From assembly GCA_029259775.1 (NCBI GenBank), contig JAJDEN010000058.1:248001-312000 (forward strand): a stretch of 64,000 nt of DNA, given 5' to 3'. The stretch comes from Planctomycetota bacterium. Lineage in GTDB: Bacteria; Planctomycetota; PLA2; JAEUHO01. Below are positions 1-7,991 of the stretch, one piece after another (positions within the stretch are counted from its first letter, which is position 1; every line of letters starts with the position of its first letter). A model generated the notes under the pieces. It was not told the origin of the DNA. It worked only from the letters and a program-made list of their open reading frames with translations, and ran no database searches. The position numbers and the translations under genes were made by a program.

Positions 1-2
1 CC

Positions 3-245
3 TACCGCGTGCCCGACCTGCTTGCGCGCGTACGTGCCGAGGACGGTCCCGAGGAAGCGCTGGACCTGGTCGAGACCGTGGCGGCATGGACGCGCCATGA
101 GCAGATTCTCGATGCGCTCGTGGACGCCGCGCGAGCCGCCGACGACGTGTCGCGCGAGGCGTACTGGACGGGCATCCGCGCGGCGACGAAGGCCGCGGCC
201 GAGAAGCTCGAGGCTCTCGAGAAGGCCGAGCGCGCAGGGGGGTAA
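3..245 (+). CDS. C-terminal fragment of an unidentified protein
   Basis: The frame is open from the left edge of the window and stops at the TAA at 243-245, so only the last 80 residues of a longer protein are visible. They are rich in Ala, Glu, Arg and Leu and look like a run of alpha helices. No motif, signal peptide or membrane segment is visible in this fragment. A GTG at 9 would give a 78-residue protein but has no ribosome binding site in view, so truncation by the window edge is more likely. It is convergent with the cytochrome gene downstream, separated by a palindromic repeat. Function cannot be assigned. Confidence 0.6.
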   Translation, partial: YRVPDLLARVRAEDGPEEALDLVETVAAWTRHEQILDALVDAARAADDVSREAYWTGIRAATKAAAEKLEALEKAERAGG

Positions 246-268
246 GGCGTTCGACGGCGAGAGTGCAT

Positions 269-307
269 GTAGGGGCGGATACATGATCCGCCCCTACGGC
301 CCAAGGG
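269..307. repeat. Palindromic GTAGGGGCG-type repeat, copy 1
   Basis: A perfect 12-bp inverted repeat (arms 269-280 and 286-297, loop ACATG) is followed by CCCCTACGGCCCAAGGG at 291-307. That same 17-mer occurs at 2978-2994 beside a second palindrome. It sits between two convergent genes. Confidence 0.75.
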
Positions 308-320
308 GATGGGCTCGCGC

Positions 321-1844
321 CTACTCGAACAGCGAGCGCACGAGCTTGCGCCACCATGTCGGGCGCTTGCTCTTCTTGTGGCCGTGCTTGTGCTTGTGGG
401 TCGGCGCCGCTTCCCTCGCCGCCCGCTCCTTGAGGTCCTTGCCCGGGTTCTTCGGCGTGCGCAGCGAGCGCAGGAACGCCAACACGTCGCGACGCTGATT
501 GTCGGTGAGGTTCTCGAAGCGATCTCGGACCGGCTGCGCCTCGCCGCCGTGCGCGAGGATGGCGTCGGTCAGCGTCGTCGCGCGACCGTCGTGCAGGTAC
601 GGCGCCGTGTCAGCGACGCCCCAGAGGCGCGCCGTGACGAACTCGCGATTCCGCTTCTCGTCTGCGAGCGCGAAGTCTTCCTTCAGGCCGTCGCCCATGT
701 CGTGGCGCTTCAAGTCGCTGAACAGGGGGATCTTCAAGCCTCCTCGGCGCACCTTGTCGAAGCGGCGGGCGCCGCGGCTGAGGTCGACGTCGAGGTAGGT
801 ATTCGCGAAGGGCCGCGTAGCGACCTCCGGGAAGCGCAGGGGCAGCTTGCGCCGTGAGGTCTCGAGCGACGGCTTGTGGCACTGCACGCAGCCCATCTGC
901 TGGAACAGTGCGTAGCCCCGCCGCGCCGACCGCGAACGTCGGTCCTGGATGGGGTGCTCCAGCGTGACCGCGAAGGCGTGCAGCGCTGAGAGGTCGCCGG
1001 GCAGCACCTCGTTGACGTAGGAATCGCCGTCGGCGTCGACGTCCTCGCCGACGACCTCGGTCGGCTCCATCCCGAAGTGGAAGCGCATGGCGCCGCGGTC
1101 GAAGTCGCGCACGGTCGTGAACTCCCCCTTGCGCCCGAAGGGGCGCACGACGAGATCGGCGTTCACGCCTTCGAGATTCGTGTCGTCGATCGCGCCCGCC
1201 GCGTCGGCTCGGATCGAGCCGAAGTGGACGCCCTTGGTCTCGAGCGCGACGTCCGTGCCGGGATGGGCGATCGCGTGGGCCTTGAGGGCCTGCAGGTCCG
1301 CAGTCATCTCCAGCCCGAGCAACTCCACACCGCCGGTACCGAACAGGAAGGGCGGGTTGGCGAAGCGGCCGTTGTAGGCGGCCTTGCCGTCGAGGTTCTC
1401 GTTGAGCGTGTCGAAGCGGGTGCCCATGATGATCGCGTTGCTGTTGGAGCCCCCGACGCCGCCCAGGCCCATGGTGGGGGGCATGGTCGAGGCGCGGACG
1501 ATGCTGTGGCACTCGAGGCAGGTCTGCGCGTCGAGACCGTTGACGCGCAGGAAGGTCCCGTTGCCCTGCAGGGTCGGCCGGCCACCCACACGCAAGGGGT
1601 TCGCGGCGTTGAGCGGCCCGTCGCCGTAGCCGTCATGGCGGTTGAACGGCGTACTGAAGATCCGCATGCCGAGCATGCGGATGTCGTCCAGGCGCGTCGT
1701 GCCCGAGGCGATCTCCGCTTGGGTCAGGCGGTCTCGCGGCAGGGACGGCCCCTCGCCGGCGGGGGCGTCGTTCGCATGGGCCAGCAGGGCTCCGCTGACC
1801 GGCAGCGCGAGCACGACGAACAGGGACATCCACAACTGGCGCAT
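321..1844 (-). CDS. Di-heme cytochrome c oxidoreductase (DHOR/DUF1111 family)
   Basis: An exported c-type cytochrome of 507 residues. An N-terminal signal peptide (residues 1 to about 24, ending ALLAHA) is followed by two CxxCH heme-binding sites, CLECH at 109-113 and CVQCH at 319-323. This is the arrangement of the DHOR family, often annotated as thiol-oxidoreductase-like and distantly related to di-heme peroxidases. The protein probably works in the periplasm in electron transfer or an oxidation whose substrate cannot be read from sequence. The last 25 residues are unusual: a His/Lys-rich stretch (THKHKHGHKK) that could bind metal, then a basic tail. The ATG at 1844 has a GGGAG-like ribosome binding site. 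It is divergent from the SlyD-like gene and not in an operon. Confidence 0.85.
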   Translation of the reverse strand: MRQLWMSLFVVLALPVSGALLAHANDAPAGEGPSLPRDRLTQAEIASGTTRLDDIRMLGMRIFSTPFNRHDGYGDGPLNAANPLRVGGRPTLQGNGTFLRVNGLDAQTCLECHSIVRASTMPPTMGLGGVGGSNSNAIIMGTRFDTLNENLDGKAAYNGRFANPPFLFGTGGVELLGLEMTADLQALKAHAIAHPGTDVALETKGVHFGSIRADAAGAIDDTNLEGVNADLVVRPFGRKGEFTTVRDFDRGAMRFHFGMEPTEVVGEDVDADGDSYVNEVLPGDLSALHAFAVTLEHPIQDRRSRSARRGYALFQQMGCVQCHKPSLETSRRKLPLRFPEVATRPFANTYLDVDLSRGARRFDKVRRGGLKIPLFSDLKRHDMGDGLKEDFALADEKRNREFVTARLWGVADTAPYLHDGRATTLTDAILAHGGEAQPVRDRFENLTDNQRRDVLAFLRSLRTPKNPGKDLKERAAREAAPTHKHKHGHKKSKRPTWWRKLVRSLFE

Positions 1845-2040
1845 GCAACCACTCCCACAAGTGCACTCACGAGTCCCGCGCAGGGACCGTGCGGCGCCGA
1901 GTATCGCCTCGGAAGCCGACGGCTCAACCGTGGGGACGGCGCTTTGCGCGGTCGTGACTCAAAACGAGTCACTGCACGCGTGTGTTGGCGACGCTCGCCA
2001 GGCGGGTGCGTATGCAGATGCGGTCTTCGAAGCCTGAGGC

Positions 2041-2046
2041 TAGACT
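2041..2046 (+). promoter_or_regulatory. TAGACT -10 box, slyD-like gene
   Basis: TAGACT ends 7 nt before the ATG at 2054 and there is no Shine-Dalgarno between them, so transcription probably starts at or next to the start codon. Confidence 0.5.
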
Positions 2047-2053
2047 CTGCGCC

Positions 2054-2488
2054 ATGACGATCAAGACAGGCGACAAGGTACGCATCCACTACCGCGGCAC
2101 GCTGCAGGACGGGAGCGAGTTCGACAACTCCGAGGGGCGCGAGCCGCTCGAGTTCACGGCGGGCGGCCCCGAGCTCATCGCGGGCATGAGCCATGCTGTC
2201 ATTGGCATGAGCGTGGGTGAGAAGAAGACCGTGGACATCCCGCCGGAGCTCGGCTACGGCGAGCGCCGCGACGACATGCTGATCAACGTCGAGACAGCGC
2301 AGCTGCCGGAGGGCGTCGACGTGGGTGCGGTTCTGGGCCTCGAGACGCCGGAAGGCACGCTGCAGGCGACGCTCGTCGAGATCGATGGCGACGCCGCCGT
2401 GCTCGACGGCAACCATTTCCTCGCGGGCAAGACGCTGATCTTCGACATCGAGGTCGTCGGCGTCGGCGACGTCGAGGTCGCCGGCTAG
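2054..2488 (+). CDS. SlyD-like FKBP-type peptidyl-prolyl isomerase
   Basis: A 144-residue cytoplasmic folding helper. The N-terminal FKBP half contains a YRGTLQDGSEFDNS stretch, and the middle carries the insert-in-flap chaperone domain. The C-terminal half ends with DGNHFLAGKTLIFDIEV, which is nearly the SlyD hallmark sequence. The long His-rich metal-binding tail of the E. coli protein is absent; the protein ends soon after the last FKBP strand. The ATG at 2054 was chosen over in-frame upstream codons because the FKBP domain begins immediately and a TAGACT box lies 7 nt upstream. The thioesterase gene starts 7 nt after its stop, so the two are probably cotranscribed. The family catalyses prolyl cis-trans isomerisation. 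Confidence 0.88.
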   Translation: MTIKTGDKVRIHYRGTLQDGSEFDNSEGREPLEFTAGGPELIAGMSHAVIGMSVGEKKTVDIPPELGYGERRDDMLINVETAQLPEGVDVGAVLGLETPEGTLQATLVEIDGDAAVLDGNHFLAGKTLIFDIEVVGVGDVEVAG

Positions 2489-2495
2489 CCCGCGC

Positions 2496-2894
2496 GTGCA
2501 CGTCTTCGAGACCACGGTGCGGCTGCAGCACACGGATGCGGCGGGCGTCGTGTTCTTCGCGCGCTTCTTCGAGCTGGCGCACGTCGCGTACGAAGACATG
2601 CTGGCGTGCATCGGCCAGCCGCTGCCTCGCGACCTGGGCAAGGCGCCGTTGATCTTGCCGATCGTGCACGCGGAGTCCGACTACCGTTCTTCGTTGCGGC
2701 TCGGCGATCGTGTGTCGATCGAGGTCGACGTGCGTGAGGTCAAGTCGCGCAGCTTCACGCTGGGGTACCGCTTCGTCGATGCGGATGGCACGGAAGCCGC
2801 TCGTCTGACGACGGTGCACGTCGCCGTGGACGCGTCCACGGGCCGCTCGACGCGGTTGCCGGATGAGCTCGCGGGGGCGCTCCGGGAGGCTTGA
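2496..2894 (+). CDS. Hotdog-fold acyl-CoA thioesterase, candidate DHNA-CoA hydrolase
   Basis: A 132-residue single-domain 4HBT-type thioesterase starting with GTG. The motif HTDAAGVVFFARFFE near residues 13-27 holds the catalytic Asp of this family. It closely matches the start of the 1,4-dihydroxy-2-naphthoyl-CoA thioesterases of cyanobacteria and plants. The gene lies tail-to-tail with menE, at the downstream end of a complete men operon that otherwise lacks the thioesterase acting between MenB and MenA. That makes DHNA-CoA hydrolysis the best guess (inference). The sequence alone cannot exclude a YbgC-like general acyl-CoA thioesterase. No signal peptide or membrane segment is present. Confidence 0.75.
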   Translation: MHVFETTVRLQHTDAAGVVFFARFFELAHVAYEDMLACIGQPLPRDLGKAPLILPIVHAESDYRSSLRLGDRVSIEVDVREVKSRSFTLGYRFVDADGTEAARLTTVHVAVDASTGRSTRLPDELAGALREA

Positions 2895-2959
2895 CCGCGG
2901 GCGGTGGGCGCGCGGTTTCCATACGGACACGGACACGGACACGCGCCCCCGAAACGCGT

Positions 2960-2994
2960 GGGCGACCACAAGGGTCGCCCCTACGGCCCAAGGG
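2960..2994. repeat. Palindromic GGGCGACC-type repeat, copy 2
   Basis: Arms GGGCGACC (2960-2967) and GGTCGCCC (2973-2980) are followed by CCCCTACGGCCCAAGGG (2978-2994), identical to the flank at 291-307. It lies in the tail-to-tail gap between the thioesterase and menE. Confidence 0.7.
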
Positions 2995-3024
2995 TGGGTC
3001 GGCCGCATGTGGGCAGCCGCGGCG

Positions 3025-4416
3025 CTACAGGCGTTGCAGGGTGGCGGCCGCGAGGTGGTCGCCCGCGCGCGCCGTGAGCGTCTTGAGGTCTGGCTTCATC
3101 CGCGCAGGCCCGCGCGCCGGCATGCGGTAGTAGACGTCCGGCGTCTTGTAGCCCGGGAGCAGATCGCGCAACGCGGCGTCGAGCGTCTTCGCGTCCAAGG
3201 CCGTGCCGCCCACGAAGGCCACCGGGCGCGCGCCGAACTCCTCGTGCTCCACGGGCACGACCACGGCTTCGTCGACGCCGTCGAGTCCAAGCAGGGCCAT
3301 CTCGATCTCCTCCGGCTGGAGGTTCTCCCCGCCCGAGATGAACATCCGGTCACGCCGGCCGCTGACATGCAAGACGCCGTCGTCGAGCCGGCCGAGGTCG
3401 CCCGTCGCCCACAGGCCGTCGCGGACGCTCGTCGTCCGTACCTTGCCCTCGATCAGGTAGCCGTCGAAGAGCGTCGGCCCGCCGACGAGCACCTGTCCGG
3501 CGTCGCTCACCACGACCTGGCAGTTCGGGAGCGCCCGGCCGGCGGTGCCTGCGCGCCGCACGACGTCTTTGTCGGCGCTCGCGGTGACGAAGGACGCTGT
3601 CTCGGTGGCGCCGTACGTCACGATGAGCGGGATCTCCGCCGCCAGGGCCTCCGCACGCAGCCGCGGAGGGAGCGGGCCGCCGCCGAGCAGCACGCCGCGA
3701 CACGCGCGCAGCGCGGCCGTGGTCTCCTCCGCGCGCAGGAGACGTGCGAGCTGGGTCGCTACCAGCGAGACATGCGTCGGTGCATGGAAGCGCAGCGCCT
3801 GCTCGAGCGGAACGCCTCGCGAGGGTACGCACAGCGTGGCGCCCGAGACGATCGCGCGGAAGAGCATCGCGAGGCCGCCGACATGATGCGTGGGTAGCGA
3901 TAGCAACAGACGATCCTCAGGATCGAGATCGAGGAACGCGGTCGCGCCGCGCGCGCTCTCGACGTGCTGCCGGAGCGCGTGCACGACGAGCTTGGCCTGT
4001 CCACCGCTCCCCGAGGTGTGCAGGAGCGTGCCCGTGGGCAGGCGGACTTCGTGGTGGGCTTGAAGCGGAATCGGGTCGACCCGCCCCTCCGACCAGCCGA
4101 GGAGGAAGCGCGCACCCGACGCCGCGAGCAGACCGTCGACCGAGGACGTGGGTTCGCGTTCACCGAGAAGGTTCGTGCACAGGCCGAGCGACCACGCCGC
4201 GAGAGGCGCGGTCACCCGCATGCCCGGATGCCGTCCACGCAGGGCCACGACGTCACCGGCCCGCAGGGGCACCGGCAGCTCCTCGTTGAAGCCGCGCGCC
4301 TCGTCGATCGAGGCGACCATCGCGGTACCCGAGACCACGCGGTCGTCAAGGCGTAGGAACGGCGCGTCGCCGCGCGCGGCCAAGGCGTCGAGCAGCGGCC
4401 GGGCGGCTTCGTCCAT
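3025..4416 (-). CDS. menE: o-succinylbenzoate-CoA ligase
   Basis: This enzyme activates o-succinylbenzoate to its CoA thioester with ATP, the step before MenB. It is an ANL-superfamily adenylating enzyme of 463 residues. The P-loop-like HTSGSGGQAKLV, the YGATETA motif and the SGRRDRMFISGGENLQPEEIE hinge are all visible. The usual Ser/Thr/Gly loop is somewhat degenerate (TSGSGGQAK rather than TSGTTGKPK), as is common in MenE. The ATG at 4416 shares one base with the menC stop (TGATG), which fixes the start. An open frame extends upstream but is out-of-frame menC sequence. It is the last gene of the men operon. Confidence 0.9.
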   Translation of the reverse strand: MDEAARPLLDALAARGDAPFLRLDDRVVSGTAMVASIDEARGFNEELPVPLRAGDVVALRGRHPGMRVTAPLAAWSLGLCTNLLGEREPTSSVDGLLAASGARFLLGWSEGRVDPIPLQAHHEVRLPTGTLLHTSGSGGQAKLVVHALRQHVESARGATAFLDLDPEDRLLLSLPTHHVGGLAMLFRAIVSGATLCVPSRGVPLEQALRFHAPTHVSLVATQLARLLRAEETTAALRACRGVLLGGGPLPPRLRAEALAAEIPLIVTYGATETASFVTASADKDVVRRAGTAGRALPNCQVVVSDAGQVLVGGPTLFDGYLIEGKVRTTSVRDGLWATGDLGRLDDGVLHVSGRRDRMFISGGENLQPEEIEMALLGLDGVDEAVVVPVEHEEFGARPVAFVGGTALDAKTLDAALRDLLPGYKTPDVYYRMPARGPARMKPDLKTLTARAGDHLAAATLQRL

Positions 4417-5528
4417 CAGCGCGCCTGCACGAAGCGCAGTTTCTCGAGCACGCGCTCGGCGGGTGTGCCCTGCCAGTCGCACGTCCGGACGAATCCGCAG
4501 CTCGAGTCGTACGGCGGTGCGACGAGGTCGAGGCGCAACCAGCCCTCGGTGCCGAGCCCCGCCGCGGCCGTCTTGCCTGGCAGCGCGGCCGCCATCTGCG
4601 CCTGCATCCACAGCCCGAGGCCGCTCTCGAAGCAACTGCTGACCACGACGGCGGCACCGTGCTTCTCGGCTTCCGTCGCGAGGAAGAGCAGGCGCTGCCA
4701 GTGGCCAACCAACGCCGGCTTGAGGCACCACGCGGCGACCCAGGGCGCGCGTCCCAGATGGAAGAGCGAGCGCTCGCGCAGTGTCTCGTCGAGGCCGATG
4801 CGCAGGCCCGTCGCCGCGTGAAGATCAGGCAGTTCCTCCGGGTTGGCCAGCGGCTCCTCGAGATACTCGATGCGCTCGGCCGGTAGCCCCTCGAAGCGCG
4901 CGATCGCATCCGGGAGCGAGAGCGTGCGGTTGGCGTCCAGCCGCAACTGGGTCCGGCTCGGTAGGCCGGCCAGAAGGACTTGCAACATGGAGCGGTCTGC
5001 GGCGGCGGTGCCACGCCCGATCTTGACCTTCACGCAGACGTATGAATCGAGCTCCCCCGAGGCGATTGCCTCGGCGGCCGCCGCCGCATCGCCGACGAAC
5101 AGCGCATTGACGACGACGCGATCGCGTGCGCGCGGGGAGAGGATTGCCGCGGGCGTCGTGTCGGCCGCCATCGCGAACAACGCGGCACCCGCCGTCTGCA
5201 GCCCGAACACCACGCTCGGTGCACCGAACTGCCCATGCGGCGCGCAGGCTGCGACGCGATCCGCCACGTTGCTCGCGAAGGTGTCGAACGTCGCGAAGCT
5301 GCGGCCCTCGAGATCCGTGCCCACGACGCGCAGCGCGTCGTCGACCTCACGCAGCGACTCGGCGTGCAGCCCGGGCAGCGGGGAGATCTCGCCGTACGCG
5401 GTGAAGCCGTCGTCCGATGTGATCCGGACGAGGCGGCCGTCGCGCTTGTCCGTGTCGACGGTGCCGACCCGGTAGCGCTGCGTGAGTGGCAGGATGTACT
5501 TCGCCGTCTCGAAGCGGGTGATCTTCAT
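4416..5528 (-). CDS. menC: o-succinylbenzoate synthase
   Basis: A member of the enolase superfamily that dehydrates SHCHC to o-succinylbenzoate. The protein has 370 residues with an N-terminal capping domain and a TIM barrel. Visible barrel motifs include CVKVKIGRG (catalytic Lys region), LRLDANRTL (metal-binding Asp), EYLEEPL (metal-binding Glu) and GLDETL. The ATG at 5528 overlaps the menA stop in an ATGA, so it is preferred over a GTG three codons upstream. It is embedded in the men operon between menA and menE. Confidence 0.9.
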   Translation of the reverse strand: MKITRFETAKYILPLTQRYRVGTVDTDKRDGRLVRITSDDGFTAYGEISPLPGLHAESLREVDDALRVVGTDLEGRSFATFDTFASNVADRVAACAPHGQFGAPSVVFGLQTAGAALFAMAADTTPAAILSPRARDRVVVNALFVGDAAAAAEAIASGELDSYVCVKVKIGRGTAAADRSMLQVLLAGLPSRTQLRLDANRTLSLPDAIARFEGLPAERIEYLEEPLANPEELPDLHAATGLRIGLDETLRERSLFHLGRAPWVAAWCLKPALVGHWQRLLFLATEAEKHGAAVVVSSCFESGLGLWMQAQMAAALPGKTAAAGLGTEGWLRLDLVAPPYDSSCGFVRTCDWQGTPAERVLEKLRFVQAR

Positions 5529-6406
5529 AGCGACCACCCGACGCAGAAGGCGAGGGCATAGAGCACCAGGAGTCGTCCCGTGCCGGCCAGTGCGCCTTCG
5601 AGGCGTTCGCCCCGCTGCCAGCGCAGGACTGCCAGCAAGGCAGGGACGCCGACGAGGCAGACGGCGCTGGCGGCCAACACGCCTGCAGGCGCGCCGACGA
5701 ATGCCCAGAGCAGCAATGGCACGAGCGCAGCTACGAGCAGGGATGCAACGTACTCAGCCTTGGCGAAGGCGGGTCCAAAACGGACGGCGAGCGTGCGCTT
5801 GCCTGCAATGCGGTCGCCGTCGATGTCACGGAGGTTGTTCACGGTGAGGAGTCCAACGGCCAGCATGCCCGGGCCCAAGCCCGCAAGCACCGCCGCCTCG
5901 CTCCACCTCAATCCCTGCACGTAATAGGTACCCGCCGTCGCAACGGGACCGAAGAAGATCAACACGAGTACGTCGCCCAATCCAAGGTAACCCAAAGGTC
6001 TCGGTCCACCCGTGTAGAGCACGCCGAAGAGCACGGAGAGCAGTCCGATGACGACGATGGGCCACCCCCCGCGTGTCACCAGGTAGGCGCCGACGAGAAC
6101 CGCGAGGGCGAACGTGAATACGAACGCACGTCGCATGACGGCGGGTTGGATGAGCCCGGCTTGCACCGCGCGTCTCGGTCCGAGACGGTCGTCGGTGTCG
6201 GTGCCCTTCACGCCGTCGAAGTAGTCATTCGCGAAGTTGGTGCCGATCTGGATCAGCAAGGCGCCGAGCAGTGCAGCGGCCGCTGACGCAAGATGCGACA
6301 CGTCGTCCCGAAACGCGACAGCGATGCCCATGGCGACGGGCGCGACGGCGGCCGGGAGCGTTTTCGGACGCGCGGCTTGGATCCAGACCCGGGGAGACGT
6401 CGTCAT
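5525..6406 (-). CDS. menA: 1,4-dihydroxy-2-naphthoate polyprenyltransferase
   Basis: An integral-membrane UbiA-family prenyltransferase of 293 residues that attaches the isoprenoid tail to DHNA, giving demethylmenaquinone. The first Asp-rich motif reads NDYFDGVKGTDTDD and the second DIDGDRIAGKRTLAVRFG. Both bind the Mg-diphosphate of the prenyl donor. Around eight hydrophobic helices can be followed along the sequence. The start ATG lies 9 nt downstream of the menB stop, and the stop overlaps the menC ATG. The methyltransferase that would finish menaquinone (MenG/UbiE) is not in this window. Confidence 0.92.
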   Translation of the reverse strand: MTTSPRVWIQAARPKTLPAAVAPVAMGIAVAFRDDVSHLASAAAALLGALLIQIGTNFANDYFDGVKGTDTDDRLGPRRAVQAGLIQPAVMRRAFVFTFALAVLVGAYLVTRGGWPIVVIGLLSVLFGVLYTGGPRPLGYLGLGDVLVLIFFGPVATAGTYYVQGLRWSEAAVLAGLGPGMLAVGLLTVNNLRDIDGDRIAGKRTLAVRFGPAFAKAEYVASLLVAALVPLLLWAFVGAPAGVLAASAVCLVGVPALLAVLRWQRGERLEGALAGTGRLLVLYALAFCVGWSL

Positions 6407-6415
6407 GCGGGGGCG

Positions 6416-7288
6416 TTACGGACGCTTGGGAAACTTGTCGAAGTCGGGCTTGCGCTTGTTCAGGAAGGCGTTCTTCCCCTCCTGGCCTTCTTCCGTCATG
6501 TAGTAGAGCAGCGTTGCATTGCCCGCGAGCTCCTGGAGGCCGGCCTGACCGTCGCAGTCGGCGTTCAGCGCCGACTTGAGGCAGCGGATGGCCAGCGGCG
6601 AGTGCGCGAGGATCTCGCGGCACCACGTGACGGTCTCGGACTCGAGCTGCGCGTAGGGCACGACGGTGTTGACCATGCCCATCTCGAGCGCCTGCTGCGC
6701 GTCGTACTGCCGGCAGAGGAACCAGATCTCACGCGCCTTCTTCTGGCCGACCATGCGTGCGAGGTAGCTCGACCCGTAGCCGCCGTCGAACGAGCCGACC
6801 TTGGGACCCGTCTGACCGAAGCGCGCGTTGTCCGCTGCGATGGTGAGGTCGCATACGACGTGGAGCACGTGACCTCCGCCAATGGCGTAGCCCGCGACCA
6901 TCGCGATCACGGGTTTCGGGCAGCGGCGGATCTCGCGCTGGAGGTCGAGCACGTTGAGGCGATGCACGCCCTGGTCATCGACGTAGCCCGCGTCGCCGCG
7001 GATGCGCTGGTCGCCGCCGGCGCAGAAGGCCTTCTCGCCCTCGCCGGTCAGGATGATCACGCCGATGGTGGGATCGTCGCGCGCGGTATCGAGCGCCTTG
7101 CGCATCTCGCTCACGGTCTTCGGGCGGAAGCTGTTGCGCACCTCCGGCCGGTTGATCGTGATCTTGGCGATGCCTTCGAACGTCTCGAAGCGGATGTCGT
7201 CGAACTCGCCCGCGGAAGCCCACGGAAAGGTCGGGATGGTCTCGTCAGGGGCGGTCGAGCCACTCTCGGACGGCGCGGCGGAACTCAT
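6416..7288 (-). CDS. menB: 1,4-dihydroxy-2-naphthoyl-CoA synthase
   Basis: A crotonase-fold enzyme of 290 residues that cyclises o-succinylbenzoyl-CoA to DHNA-CoA. The sequence is highly conserved: [11 protein letters not shown] near the start, [30 protein letters not shown] forming the oxyanion region, and [18 protein letters not shown]. The C-terminus [14 protein letters not shown] also matches characterised MenB proteins. The N-terminus overlaps the end of menH by 44 bp. No later Met precedes the conserved domain, so the overlap is probably real. It is part of the men operon. Confidence 0.95.
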   Translation of the reverse strand: MSSAAPSESGSTAPDETIPTFPWASAGEFDDIRFETFEGIAKITINRPEVRNSFRPKTVSEMRKALDTARDDPTIGVIILTGEGEKAFCAGGDQRIRGDAGYVDDQGVHRLNVLDLQREIRRCPKPVIAMVAGYAIGGGHVLHVVCDLTIAADNARFGQTGPKVGSFDGGYGSSYLARMVGQKKAREIWFLCRQYDAQQALEMGMVNTVVPYAQLESETVTWCREILAHSPLAIRCLKSALNADCDGQAGLQELAGNATLLYYMTEEGQEGKNAFLNKRKPDFDKFPKRP

Positions 7289-7991
7289 CAGGCTGCTCCA
7301 GGTGGGGGGCGTGGCCGGCGTCTTGCACGGTCACGGCCTCGATCAGGGGGCTTGTCGCTGCGAGCTCGCGATGGCTCGCGACGTACTTCGCATCCTCGGA
7401 ACCGGCCATGAGTAGAAGCGGGACACGGCCCGCCGCCAACTGGGGCCCCAGAGGGGGTTGGCGCCCCACGGAGAGGGCCCGCAGCGCTGAGGACAGGGCC
7501 TTGGGGTCTCCCTGCAAGCGGCGGCCGATCATGGCCTCGTAGGCCGGCAGGGCGCGGACGCCCGCCAACAGGGGAAGGCCGTACCAGGCGCCCAACCACG
7601 CCTCGAACGGCTCGGCCTCGAGCGCGGCCGCGCGGTCGTCGTCCTGGGCCGCGCGCGCCGCCCGGGCTACGGGATCTCCGATCCCCGCCCCTGCGCCGAC
7701 GGCGACGACGCGGCGCAGGAGGCCGGGGCAGGCGGCCGCCAGGCCCAGCGCCAGGCGCCCGCCCATGGAGTAGCCGAGGACGTCGCAGCGCTCGGCGATC
7801 GTCGTCTCGATCCCCTCGGCGAGCCAGTTCACCGTCGTGTCGAAGTCCGGGTGCACGCGCGACGGCTTGCTCCCGTGCCCCGGCAGCTCGATGGCGATGC
7901 AGCTGCGATCGCGCGCGAGATCCTGCATGAGCGGCCGCCAGTCCTGGCCGCAGCCCAGGAAACCGTGCAGCAGGACGAGCGGGGTGCTCAC
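7245..7991 (-). CDS. menH: SHCHC synthase, alpha/beta hydrolase
   Basis: An alpha/beta-hydrolase of 248 residues that eliminates pyruvate from the MenD product SEPHCHC. The oxyanion region reads [12 protein letters not shown]. The nucleophile elbow [10 protein letters not shown] carries the catalytic Ser, followed by an Asp region (AGSEDAKY) and the catalytic His in [11 protein letters not shown]. The GTG at 7991 overlaps the menD TGA as GTGA, so the longer open frame upstream is not coding. Assignment as MenH rather than a generic hydrolase rests on motif match plus position between menD and menB. Confidence 0.88.
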   Translation of the reverse strand: MSTPLVLLHGFLGCGQDWRPLMQDLARDRSCIAIELPGHGSKPSRVHPDFDTTVNWLAEGIETTIAERCDVLGYSMGGRLALGLAAACPGLLRRVVAVGAGAGIGDPVARAARAAQDDDRAAALEAEPFEAWLGAWYGLPLLAGVRALPAYEAMIGRRLQGDPKALSSALRALSVGRQPPLGPQLAAGRVPLLLMAGSEDAKYVASHRELAATSPLIEAVTVQDAGHAPHLEQPDEFRRAVREWLDRP

